A stretch of DNA of 64,000 bases from Myxococcales bacterium (lineage in GTDB: Bacteria; Myxococcota_A; Polyangia; Polyangiales; Polyangiaceae): NCBI GenBank assembly GCA_013297655.1, contig JAAFHV010000007.1, forward strand, positions 27,877 to 91,876, read 5' to 3'. Position numbers and translations under genes: made by a program. Shown in pieces: positions 31,632 to 39,248 of the stretch. Below the pieces are notes generated by a model. It was not told where the DNA came from, made no database searches, and saw only the letters and a program-made list of their open reading frames with translations. The number at the start of each line of letters is the position of its first letter. Positions within the stretch are counted from its first letter, which is position 1.

Positions 31632-32282
31632 GTGCGCAAAGCTTACTTCTCCCTCTTCTTGGCGGTATTTCCAGCGGTCGCTCTCGGCATCACGGCGTGC
31701 TCCGACGGCCTCCCGGACGACACCGCTCCCTCGCAGGACGCTTCCGTGGATCGACCTCGGCGCGCGAGCCCGGTGATCATCGACGCGTCGTGCCCGATCG
31801 TGGTGGAAGATCACCCGCTGCTCGATAGCCCTCACGTCGCGATCGACACTCCCGTGACCTACAACTCGAACCCGCCCACGAGCGGCCCGCACTACCCGGT
31901 CTGGGCGGCGTACCAGGAGTACACGAAGCCGGTCGACCGCCGCTACTACGTGCACGACCTGGAGCACGGCGGCGTGGTGCTCGCGTACAACTGCGACGCC
32001 GCGGGCGACGCGGGCGCGAAGGTCGTGTGCACGCAAGTGATCGAAGGGCTGCGCGCCGCGATCGCCGCACTCCCGAACGATCCGCTCTGCAACGGCGAGG
32101 GTGTGCGCGTGCGCGCGATCCTCACCCCCGATCCGTTGCTCGACGTGCCGATCGCGGCAGCGGCGTGGGGTCAGACGTACCGCGCGCAGTGCCTCGATTT
32201 GCCCTCTCTCGTCGACTTCGTGAAGACGAGCTACGGCTTCGGGCCCGAGTCGCTCTGCGCGAACGGGCAGCCGCAGCTCTGA
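31632..32282 (+). CDS. DUF3105-type lipoprotein
   Basis: A 216-residue protein from a GTG start with a lipoprotein signal (MRKAYFSLFLAVFPAVALGITAC). The DUF3105 signature is clear: VTYNSNPPTSGPHYPVWA and YVHDLEHGGVVLAYNC, with conserved His residues that may bind metal. The C-terminal half includes four Cys residues. DUF3105 proteins occur widely in actinobacteria and myxobacteria and have no assigned activity. Its short divergent spacer with the YihY gene may hold shared promoter elements. Confidence 0.85.
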   Translation: MRKAYFSLFLAVFPAVALGITACSDGLPDDTAPSQDASVDRPRRASPVIIDASCPIVVEDHPLLDSPHVAIDTPVTYNSNPPTSGPHYPVWAAYQEYTKPVDRRYYVHDLEHGGVVLAYNCDAAGDAGAKVVCTQVIEGLRAAIAALPNDPLCNGEGVRVRAILTPDPLLDVPIAAAAWGQTYRAQCLDLPSLVDFVKTSYGFGPESLCANGQPQL

Positions 32283-32296
32283 ACGCGCAGCGGTAG

Positions 32297-33046
32297 TCAG
32301 ATGCCTTCGTGCGGGTTGTCTGCACTGGGCGTCGCGGTCGGCGCGGCGGCAGGCGGCGCGGTCGGCGCGGGTACGTGGACCTCTGGCGCGGCGTTCGCGA
32401 CCTCTGCGGAAGGCGCGCTCGCGGGTGCAGCGACGGGGACGGGGACCACGACACTCACGGGGCCGGCCGGGGGCGCGCTCGGTGAGGGTGCCCCTGGGGC
32501 CGTAACCTCGGTCGCGACCCCTTCGGAGGGTGTGGCGACGCTCGCGGCCGCGGGCGGTTGAGATGCCTTCGTTCGAGCCGCCGCGTGGTCGTCGGCCTGC
32601 TTTCGCTCCGCGGCTTCTTCGTCGGCGACGCGCTCCTTCGCGATCGTCTCTTCGGCCTTCTCGGCCCTTTCGCGAGGCGTGTCGGGGGTGGAGCCGAGCA
32701 CCTCGCGCTGGATCGTGTTCGCGACGTTCTCGAACGCGCGGCCGACCTCGCGCGCACCGGAGGCGACGACGCCCTCGATTTTTTCGGTCGGCACCTTCGA
32801 CGCGGCGGTCTTCGCGGCGGTGCCGACGACACGCGCGCCGGAGAGCACGACGCTCTCGATCGCGGCGAGGGGCACCTTCTCGCTCGCGTGCTTCGCGGCG
32901 TCGCCCACTTTCTGCGCGGACGAGAGCACGACCTTCTCGATCTCGGCGGTCGGCACCTGGTCGACGGCAGCGCGCGCGCGCTTGAAGAGCGAGCCGAGCC
33001 CCTCGGACACCTCGGTGAACACGTCCTTCTTTTTCTCGTCGCTCAT
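32297..33046 (-). CDS. Helical/low-complexity protein, unknown
   Basis: A 249-residue soluble protein with no signal peptide. Residues 1-125 contain tandem units of about 29 residues of the form V-P-x-x-x-I-E-x-V-V-L-S-x-A-x-x-V-G-x-A-A-K at about 34, 63 and 92, which look like amphipathic helices. The C-terminal half is Ala/Pro/Val rich (APSAPPAGPVSVVVPVPVAAPA) and is probably disordered. I do not recognise the family. The start is at the ATG before MSDEKKKD; the 15-codon upstream extension is unlikely. Confidence 0.7.
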   Translation of the reverse strand: MSDEKKKDVFTEVSEGLGSLFKRARAAVDQVPTAEIEKVVLSSAQKVGDAAKHASEKVPLAAIESVVLSGARVVGTAAKTAASKVPTEKIEGVVASGAREVGRAFENVANTIQREVLGSTPDTPRERAEKAEETIAKERVADEEAAERKQADDHAAARTKASQPPAAASVATPSEGVATEVTAPGAPSPSAPPAGPVSVVVPVPVAAPASAPSAEVANAAPEVHVPAPTAPPAAAPTATPSADNPHEGI

Positions 33047-33122
33047 AGGCCCATGATGGGTTTTGCGTCGTGCGGTGTAAAGCCGTGGCACAACGACCGC
33101 CGAGAACGGAGGAAGCTCGCCG

Positions 33123-33572
33123 ATGCCCTACCGAGCGCGATCAAGAACGTCGATTTGTACATTCATTTCAATAGGTTCCTTCGTGTTCGGGGTGGCCTGC
33201 GCGGGTCCGTCGACCGTGAACGCGCCGACGGCGGAGCGAGGACAGCCGGCGAACGTCGCTGCGCTCGAGTCCGACGCGGGCCCGCCGGCGGTCGCGACCG
33301 AGAAGGGCCCGGGCCCCAACATCACGCGGATCCCGATGCCCCTTTGTGGGTGCTCGCTCTGCAACCCCGTCGTCTCGGAAGACACGTGCAGCGTCGACGC
33401 GGACTGCGCGCCGGCGACCCCGTGTCACGCGGAGGCATGCGTCGCAAAAGGGAAAGCGAAGGCGCTCGCGCCGGGTGCCTCGTGCACCGCGATCCTCCGC
33501 TGCGACACGGCCGACGCGAACGCATGTGGGTGCCGCGAGGGTCGCTGCGCGCTGTTCGCTCGCCCGAAGTGA
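33123..33572 (+). CDS. Small cysteine-rich lipoprotein
   Basis: A 149-residue protein with signal RTSICTFISIGSFVFGVACAG (lipobox FGVAC). The mature region has a Cys-rich core of about 11 Cys residues (CGCSLCNPVVSEDTCSVDADC, CHAEACVAKGK, CTAILRCDTADANACGCREGRC), likely disulphide-linked. The C-x-x-x-x-D-C pattern resembles other myxobacterial surface Cys-rich repeats. Function unknown. Confidence 0.7.
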   Translation: MPYRARSRTSICTFISIGSFVFGVACAGPSTVNAPTAERGQPANVAALESDAGPPAVATEKGPGPNITRIPMPLCGCSLCNPVVSEDTCSVDADCAPATPCHAEACVAKGKAKALAPGASCTAILRCDTADANACGCREGRCALFARPK

Positions 33573-33599
33573 AACCGCGAAGCGAGACCCACCCGCGGC

Positions 33600-35822
33600 T
33601 CAGCGACGAGCGATCTTCGCGGGCTTCTCTTTGTTCTCGGGCGTGAGGCGGGTCTCGCTCGAGCGGGGCTGGTGCACGTGCGCGGTGCAGCGGTTTCGCC
33701 CGCTCCGCTTCGAGACGTAGAGCGCCTCGTCGGCCGCTTTGAAGAGCGTATCCCAGGAGCCGCCCGCCTCCGGGAAGGTAGACATACCGACCGAGCAGGT
33801 GACGGTGACCTTGCCGTTCTCGGTGGGGAAGCTGGTCTTCTCGAGCTCTTCGCGAATGCGCTCGCCGAGCAGCATCGCGCCCGCTTCGTCGGTCTGCTCG
33901 CAGAGGACGACGAACTCTTCGCCGCCGAAGCGAGCGACCACGTCGGTCGAGCGCTTTTGGCGCTTCAGGATCTCGCCGAGGCCCTTGATGACCACGTCGC
34001 CGACGTCGTGCCCGTAGGTGTCGTTGACCTTCTTGAAGAAGTCGATGTCCGTCACGAGCACGGAGAGCTTGCGTCCGAAGCGCGCAGCGGCCGCGATCTT
34101 CGCGTCGGCGGCGTCGAACATGGCGCGCTTGTTGAGGAGCCCGGTGAGGCCGTCGGTCGTCGCCATCGTCTCGAGCTTCGCGACCATCCGCGCGTTCGAG
34201 AGCGAGACGGCGAGGTGGCTCGCGAGCACCTCGAGGGTGGGACGAACGGAGTCGCCGAACGCGTGTTTGCGACGCGCGCCGAGGATGAGCGTGCCGAGCG
34301 GCCGATCATGGAGCACGAGGGGGAGCACGAGGAGGCTGGGGAGCTTCGGCCAGGGGAAACGCTTGCCGAGAACGACCTGGTGCGCGGGATCGTATTCACC
34401 CTTGTAGGGCAGCGGAAACTTGTTCTGCACCACCATCGAGACGAGCCCGGTGTTGTGGGTGAACTTGCTGCCGACGAACTGCTCGATCGACGCGTCGTCG
34501 CACTCGGCTGCCACGATTTCATGCATCTTGCACGATTCGTCCCACACCGTGACGGCGGCGAGATCGAAGCTCGCGATCTCTCGCGCGGCGCGAACGCCGG
34601 CTTGCACGACGTCCTTCTCGCTGAGGGCGGCGCCGAGGGCCTGCGCGGCGCGATAGAGCTTGCCCTGCTCGACCTTCGCGCGCTCGAGCTGGAGGAACAC
34701 GCGCTCGTTTTGGATCGCGCGGAGGCAGTACCGAGCGGCTTGAGCGGCGAGCTCTTGCTCGTGGGGCGAGAACGGCCGGTTGTCCTTCCGGTCGATGACG
34801 AGGAGGCCTCGCAGCTTCTCTTCCCGCGGCGTCTCCTTGACCGCGAGCTTCTTGCCGCGGGTGTCGTCGGCGAGGGCGGCTTCTTCGATCACGGGGAGCG
34901 CGCAGAGCACGCGCACGGGGCACGGGCCGGAGTAGTACGGCACCTTGAACGTGGGGCGCAGGTTCTCGAGGGTGACCCGCTCCCGCTTCGCGACCGCCGC
35001 GCCGAGCACGCCGTCGCCGACCGAGAACGGCGCGTCGTGCACGTCGTCCGAGGCGGTCGAAAGCTCGCTGATCCGGAGGTGGGTGCCGGCGTCGTTCTTC
35101 CAAAGCAGGACCGCGGTGTGGAGGTCGAGGGTGCGACGCAGGAGCTCGAGTGCATAATGCACCGATTGGTGGATCTCCTCGACGCTCGAGCGCGCGAGGC
35201 GATCCTCGGTGTTCTTCTCGCTGCCTTCGCCGGCGCCGAGGAGCCGGTAGCTCCGGGCGTCGTCCTTGAGCTTCTTGAGCTCGTCGTCGAGCTTGGCGCG
35301 GGAGAGCACACGCACACGAGCGGCTTCGGCGCGAAGGAACGCGACGTTGAGCGCGGTGAACGCGGCCCCGAAGATGGCGCGCGGAATCAAGGGGGCGAGG
35401 CTCTCGAAGGTGCCGAACCTGCGCACGAAGGCCTCGTACCCGAGCGCGAAGACGAGGGTCGTGCCGGCGGCGCCAGGCCGCGCGAGCGCAGCGACGAGGG
35501 CGAACAGCACGAAGATCGACGGCGAGAGACGCCCGTCGAGGCTCCCGTCGAACCGCGCCAAGAGGTGGAGCACCAGCGTGGCCGCGAGCGCGCCTGCCTC
35601 GAAGTCGACGAGGAACGGGGCTTCGCCGGTGACCTTCACCCGCGCCCGCACCGCCCGCGCGAGGACCACGAAGAACAAGCCGAACGCGATCGCGTCCGTC
35701 GTCGGGCTTCGGAGGCTCCCGATGGCGGCGAGGTAGGCGGAGAGACCACCTATCGCAGCGAGGGCGACTCCCTTTCGTGCCGCACGGCGAAGAGAGAGGA
35801 CGGCCACGACCAAGGGTTCCAT
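33600..35822 (-). CDS. Membrane-anchored GAF-GGDEF diguanylate cyclase
   Basis: A 740-residue protein starting at MEPLVVAVLS; longer frames upstream lack a credible start. About five hydrophobic segments form the N-terminal 185 residues. A coiled-coil and GAF-like sensor domains follow (about 225-400 and 405-570). The GGDEF domain spans about residues 575-710: TTDGLTGLLNKRAMFD, the active loop GGEEF (633-637) and CSVGMSTFPE. The product-inhibition I-site R-x-x-D (RSTD, 624-627) is present five residues upstream, so it is predicted to be an active, feedback-inhibited c-di-GMP synthase. No EAL domain is present. It diverges from the rhomboid gene. Confidence 0.93.
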   Translation of the reverse strand: MEPLVVAVLSLRRAARKGVALAAIGGLSAYLAAIGSLRSPTTDAIAFGLFFVVLARAVRARVKVTGEAPFLVDFEAGALAATLVLHLLARFDGSLDGRLSPSIFVLFALVAALARPGAAGTTLVFALGYEAFVRRFGTFESLAPLIPRAIFGAAFTALNVAFLRAEAARVRVLSRAKLDDELKKLKDDARSYRLLGAGEGSEKNTEDRLARSSVEEIHQSVHYALELLRRTLDLHTAVLLWKNDAGTHLRISELSTASDDVHDAPFSVGDGVLGAAVAKRERVTLENLRPTFKVPYYSGPCPVRVLCALPVIEEAALADDTRGKKLAVKETPREEKLRGLLVIDRKDNRPFSPHEQELAAQAARYCLRAIQNERVFLQLERAKVEQGKLYRAAQALGAALSEKDVVQAGVRAAREIASFDLAAVTVWDESCKMHEIVAAECDDASIEQFVGSKFTHNTGLVSMVVQNKFPLPYKGEYDPAHQVVLGKRFPWPKLPSLLVLPLVLHDRPLGTLILGARRKHAFGDSVRPTLEVLASHLAVSLSNARMVAKLETMATTDGLTGLLNKRAMFDAADAKIAAAARFGRKLSVLVTDIDFFKKVNDTYGHDVGDVVIKGLGEILKRQKRSTDVVARFGGEEFVVLCEQTDEAGAMLLGERIREELEKTSFPTENGKVTVTCSVGMSTFPEAGGSWDTLFKAADEALYVSKRSGRNRCTAHVHQPRSSETRLTPENKEKPAKIARR

Positions 35823-35937
35823 CGAGCTTTCTTCCGCTATCAGCTCGGGTTCGAACGGGCCCAATTTCTGGTCACGAACGGCGCGATCTCGCGGTTTTTC
35901 GGCCGCGCCGTGTGACGAGTCGTTGTAACGTACGCGC

Positions 35938-36903
35938 GTGAACGACGAGGCCCCCGCGAAGGACGCGGAGCGCGCGACGTGGGCATCCCGCGCCAAGGAG
36001 CTCCTCTTCGGGCCTCCCGAGCTCTCCGAGGCAAAGGTGACACGAGCGCTCGTGGCCCTGTGCCTCGTGGCGTACGCCGCGTGCGTGATCCACGCGCGAA
36101 CACCGCGCGCGATCCTGGTCGTCCCCCAAGAGACGATGCTGCTCTTCGGGGCGAACTTGGCGTCGCTCACGGTCGGCGATCGGCGGTTCGAGTCGCTCCT
36201 CGCGTCGTGCTTCCTTCACTTCGACTTCTTGCACCTCTCGTTCAACATCGTCGCGCTCCGTTCGGTGGGGCCGTACGTGGAGCGGTCGGTGGGCCCGGCG
36301 CGGTTCTTTCCTCTCGTGCTCGGCGCAGGGATCGCGGGCAGCGTGGTGAGCGCGCTCGTGGGCTGGACGGCGACCGAACGGCTCAGCGCGGGTGCTTCGG
36401 GGGCCATCTGCGGGATCATGGGCGCGGCGGCGGTGCTCGGGTACCGCACCCAAGGTCCGCGCGGGCCGCTCACCACGCAGATGGCGGTGTGGCTCGTCGT
36501 CACGATGGCCCTCGGCACCGTCGCGCACTTCGACAATTGGGCGCACGGCGGCGGTGCGCTCGCGGGCGCGCTCGTCGCGGCTTCTTGGCGGCGCGGATAC
36601 ACGTACGGAAAGCGCGCCGAGCGCGTGGTGGTCGGCGCATGTCTGCTCCTCGTGGTGGGCACCGCCGCCCGCGTGGTCCAGCGCGACCTCACCGATCGTT
36701 ACCTGCTCCTCGGCATGGACGAGCGACTCCGGATCGCGGAGCACGCGCTCGCCCTCGGACGCTGCGACACCGCACGCGAAGCCGCCACCCGCGCGCTTCG
36801 TCTCGGGCGACGCGACAGGGTCGCGGTCGACGTCGCGACGCGGGTCCTCCGCCGCTGCGAAGAGCCCGCTTCGAGCGTCCGCGGCGCCCCTGCAAACCTA
36901 TGA
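35938..36903 (+). CDS. Rhomboid-family intramembrane serine protease
   Basis: A 321-residue protein from a GTG start. There are six or seven hydrophobic segments, including TMs near 36-56 and 90-115 with LASCFLHFDFLHLSFNIVALRSVG (the H-x-x-x-H-L-x-x-N motif). The catalytic Ser lies in SAGASGAICGIMG and the catalytic His in DNWAHGGGALAGAL. These residues are all conserved, so it should be an active membrane protease. A C-terminal extension of about 90 residues has a helix-rich region (ERLRIAEHALALGRCDTAREAATRALRL) that looks like a single TPR-type pair. Substrates are unknown. Confidence 0.92.
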   Translation: MNDEAPAKDAERATWASRAKELLFGPPELSEAKVTRALVALCLVAYAACVIHARTPRAILVVPQETMLLFGANLASLTVGDRRFESLLASCFLHFDFLHLSFNIVALRSVGPYVERSVGPARFFPLVLGAGIAGSVVSALVGWTATERLSAGASGAICGIMGAAAVLGYRTQGPRGPLTTQMAVWLVVTMALGTVAHFDNWAHGGGALAGALVAASWRRGYTYGKRAERVVVGACLLLVVGTAARVVQRDLTDRYLLLGMDERLRIAEHALALGRCDTAREAATRALRLGRRDRVAVDVATRVLRRCEEPASSVRGAPANL

Positions 36904-37043
36904 TATCACTTAATTATCCTAGCCCGAGGCGCCGAACCGCGGCTCGCGCTCGGGGCCGGAGGGCGTGACGCATTCGTGCGCGACAGCGACGCCGCACGGG
37001 CTTCTTGTTCGAGAATCGGGCGCGCTGAATTAGTGTCTGTCGG

Positions 37044-38120
37044 ATGACCGGGCTCCCCGAAGAGTGCACCCTCGACGTCCTCGACGAGGCGTACCTCACG
37101 ACCTCCCACGCCGAGCAGCTCCGCGTCACGGTGGAAGCCGCGACGGCGCTGGGTGAAGCGCTCGCTGCGGGCCCACGCGCGCTCGCGGTCCGCACGCTTC
37201 CGCTCACGACCCTCCCCTACCCCACGCGCTACGCGTTCGGCGGCGCCGCGTTCTCTCCCGCGCCGTTCGTCACGATGACCCACCGCTGTCTGCTCGTGCA
37301 GTTTCTCCAGCGCGGCGAACCGAAGAACCTGCTCTTCAACCCGACCGACCTCGACGGCGCGCGCAAGACCCCCTTCTTCGAGAGGCTCGCGCGCGAGGTC
37401 GGCGACCGCGTCTCCTCGTGGATGGCGCACACGTTCGACCCGCTCGAGACGCAGCTCGCCGCGCTCGGTCTGTCCGCGAACGACATCGACTTCGTCGCGT
37501 TCGACCACTTCCACACCCAAGATCTCCGTCGCCTCCTCGGAACGAAGGACGGCGCGTTCACTCCGCGGTTCCCGAACGCGACGCTCCTCGCCCCGAAGGT
37601 CGAGTGGGACGAGTGGAACGATCTGCATCCCATGCAGCGTGCATGGTTCGTCGAGGGCGGGCGGAGCGGCGTGATCGAGAGCAACGTCCTGCTCACGTCG
37701 CGCGATTTGCGGCTCGGCGACGGGGTGCTGCTTCTACGCACTCCCGGGCACACGTCCGGGAACCAGACCCTCTTCGTGAGCACGGAGAATGGCGTGTGGG
37801 GCATAAGCGAGAACGGAACCTGCGCCGACAACTGGTCGCCCCTCGACAGCCGCATTCGCGGGCTCGCCTTCACCGCCAAAATGCAAGGCCTCGACGTGGT
37901 GCTCAACTCGAACACGCCCGAGCTCTACGCCCGGCAGTACACCTCGATGATGCTCGAGCGCAGCGTCGCTTCGCGTGTGTCTCGCGCGCCGGGGTTCGTG
38001 CAAATGCTCTCGTCGAGCGAGGTCACGCCCCATGTCACCGCGCCCGGGCTCGCGCCGACCCTCGTGTTCGGCGGGATCACCTCCGGCGAGATCACACGTT
38101 CGCGCATGGTGGCGGCGTGA
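37044..38120 (+). CDS. MBL-fold metallo-hydrolase
   Basis: A 358-residue soluble protein. Metallo-beta-lactamase-fold motifs are present but atypical: FDHFHTQDLRRL corresponds to H-x-H-x-D, and RTPGHTSGNQTLFV is the later G-H motif. A metal-binding second half follows (ISENGTCADNW). The first His of the canonical HxHxDH appears shifted (D-H-F-H-x-x-D). Substrate class unknown. Its stop overlaps the next GTG by 4 bases. Confidence 0.8.
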   Translation: MTGLPEECTLDVLDEAYLTTSHAEQLRVTVEAATALGEALAAGPRALAVRTLPLTTLPYPTRYAFGGAAFSPAPFVTMTHRCLLVQFLQRGEPKNLLFNPTDLDGARKTPFFERLAREVGDRVSSWMAHTFDPLETQLAALGLSANDIDFVAFDHFHTQDLRRLLGTKDGAFTPRFPNATLLAPKVEWDEWNDLHPMQRAWFVEGGRSGVIESNVLLTSRDLRLGDGVLLLRTPGHTSGNQTLFVSTENGVWGISENGTCADNWSPLDSRIRGLAFTAKMQGLDVVLNSNTPELYARQYTSMMLERSVASRVSRAPGFVQMLSSSEVTPHVTAPGLAPTLVFGGITSGEITRSRMVAA

Positions 38121-38434
38121 GCGCGCCGCGTGTGCCCCCGTTCGCTTCCGCGTACCCCGAAGACGCCGAGCTCGGCCGCCTCGTCGCGCTCTTCGAGGCA
38201 GGAGACTACCTGCGTGCACGCGAAGGAGCCCTCGCCCTCGCGAAGGACGCCGAGCCGGCCCTCCGCGACGCCGCGCTCGACCTCGCCGCGCGCACGAAGC
38301 CGGAGCCCTCCGCGGCCCTCTTCTTCGTGTTCGCCGCGTTCCTCCTGCTCTCCCTCGCCGGCTACTGGACGCTCCACGACGGCCCCGATCCGCACGCGCC
38401 GAAAGAAAAACCCGCCGTCGAAATCGTGAAGTGA
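38117..38434 (+). CDS. Small membrane protein, unknown
   Basis: A 105-residue protein with GTG start overlapping the previous stop (GTGA). An N-terminal helical half (residues 15-60) is followed by one TM segment at about 68-87 (AALFFVFAAFLLLSLAGYWTLH) and an acidic Pro-rich tail. The N-terminal part reads like a short TPR-like helix pair (LFEAGDYLRAREGALALAKDAEPALRDAAL). It is probably an accessory to the MBL-fold hydrolase, inferred from coupling only. Confidence 0.7.
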   Translation: MSAPRVPPFASAYPEDAELGRLVALFEAGDYLRAREGALALAKDAEPALRDAALDLAARTKPEPSAALFFVFAAFLLLSLAGYWTLHDGPDPHAPKEKPAVEIVK

Positions 38435-38450
38435 ACGCCTTGACGAAACA

Positions 38451-38465
38451 GTGAACGTCGTTCAC
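38451..38465. promoter_or_regulatory. 15-bp palindromic operator candidate
   Basis: GTGAACGTCGTTCAC has two perfect 7-base arms around one central base. It lies 42 bases upstream of the ATG at 38508. Its form suits a dimeric repressor such as a TetR-family protein. Confidence 0.5.
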
Positions 38466-38507
38466 ATTTCACGGGAGCCTAGCCCTTGGCGAGCTCGTGG
38501 AGGCGTC

Positions 38508-39143
38508 ATGTCGGTCGGATTTATTGCGTCCGTGGCGGTGGGTGCGGTGGCGTGGAGCGCGAGCGAGTACGCGCTGCACAGGTTCGTGGGGCATGGGCCG
38601 CGACGAAAGAAGCCCGTCACGTGGGCGGAGAAGCTCTCGCCGACGAGGTTCCTCTATGCGTTCAACTCGGAGCACCTCGCCCACCACGCCGATCCGAGCT
38701 ACTTCGCGCCGACCTCGCACAAGGTCGCGGCCGCGGTCGCGACGGTGACGGCGGGCATCGCCGCGCTGGGCCCTCTGCTAGGGGCGCGACGCGCGTTCGC
38801 GCTGAGCCTCGGCTTTTCGGCGACCTACGCCGCTTACGAGATCGTGCATCGCCGCGTGCACACCCACGCTCCGCGAAACGCGTACGACCGCGCCGTGCGT
38901 CGCCACCATTTGCTCCACCACCACAAAACTCCGAAGCTGAACCACGGCGTCACGAGCACCTTCTGGGACCACGTAACCGGCTCGTTCGACTCCGTGACGA
39001 GGCTGCGTGTTCCGCGCGGAGCCGCGCCCGCCTGGATGGTGGACGCGCGCGGCGACCTGCGCTCCGAGTACGCAGACGACTACGAGCTCGTGGGCCCGAA
39101 GATGCCGCGGACCACGAGCGAGACGCCGCGCGCCACCGCGTGA
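38508..39143 (+). CDS. Fatty-acid hydroxylase / sterol-desaturase-like membrane protein
   Basis: A 211-residue membrane protein with the di-iron His motifs of the fatty-acid hydroxylase superfamily in order: ALHRFVGH (H-x-x-x-H), HLAHHADP (H-x-x-H-H), HRRVHTH and RHHLLHHHKTPKLNHG (H-x-x-H-H). Hydrophobic helices lie between. The start is the ATG giving MSVGFIASVAV; the 19-codon upstream extension is less likely. It probably introduces a hydroxyl or double bond into a lipid or carotenoid-like substrate. The 15-bp palindrome upstream suggests its expression is specifically controlled. Confidence 0.85.
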   Translation: MSVGFIASVAVGAVAWSASEYALHRFVGHGPRRKKPVTWAEKLSPTRFLYAFNSEHLAHHADPSYFAPTSHKVAAAVATVTAGIAALGPLLGARRAFALSLGFSATYAAYEIVHRRVHTHAPRNAYDRAVRRHHLLHHHKTPKLNHGVTSTFWDHVTGSFDSVTRLRVPRGAAPAWMVDARGDLRSEYADDYELVGPKMPRTTSETPRATA

Positions 39144-39248
39144 CGTGCGAGGAGCGCACGACGCAGCGTGCCGTGTCGACCGAACGAGCGACCCGCAAGA
39201 GACGGCGCGTGTCGGGCATTTCGTAGCCTTCTGTGTATGCTTCGCCCC

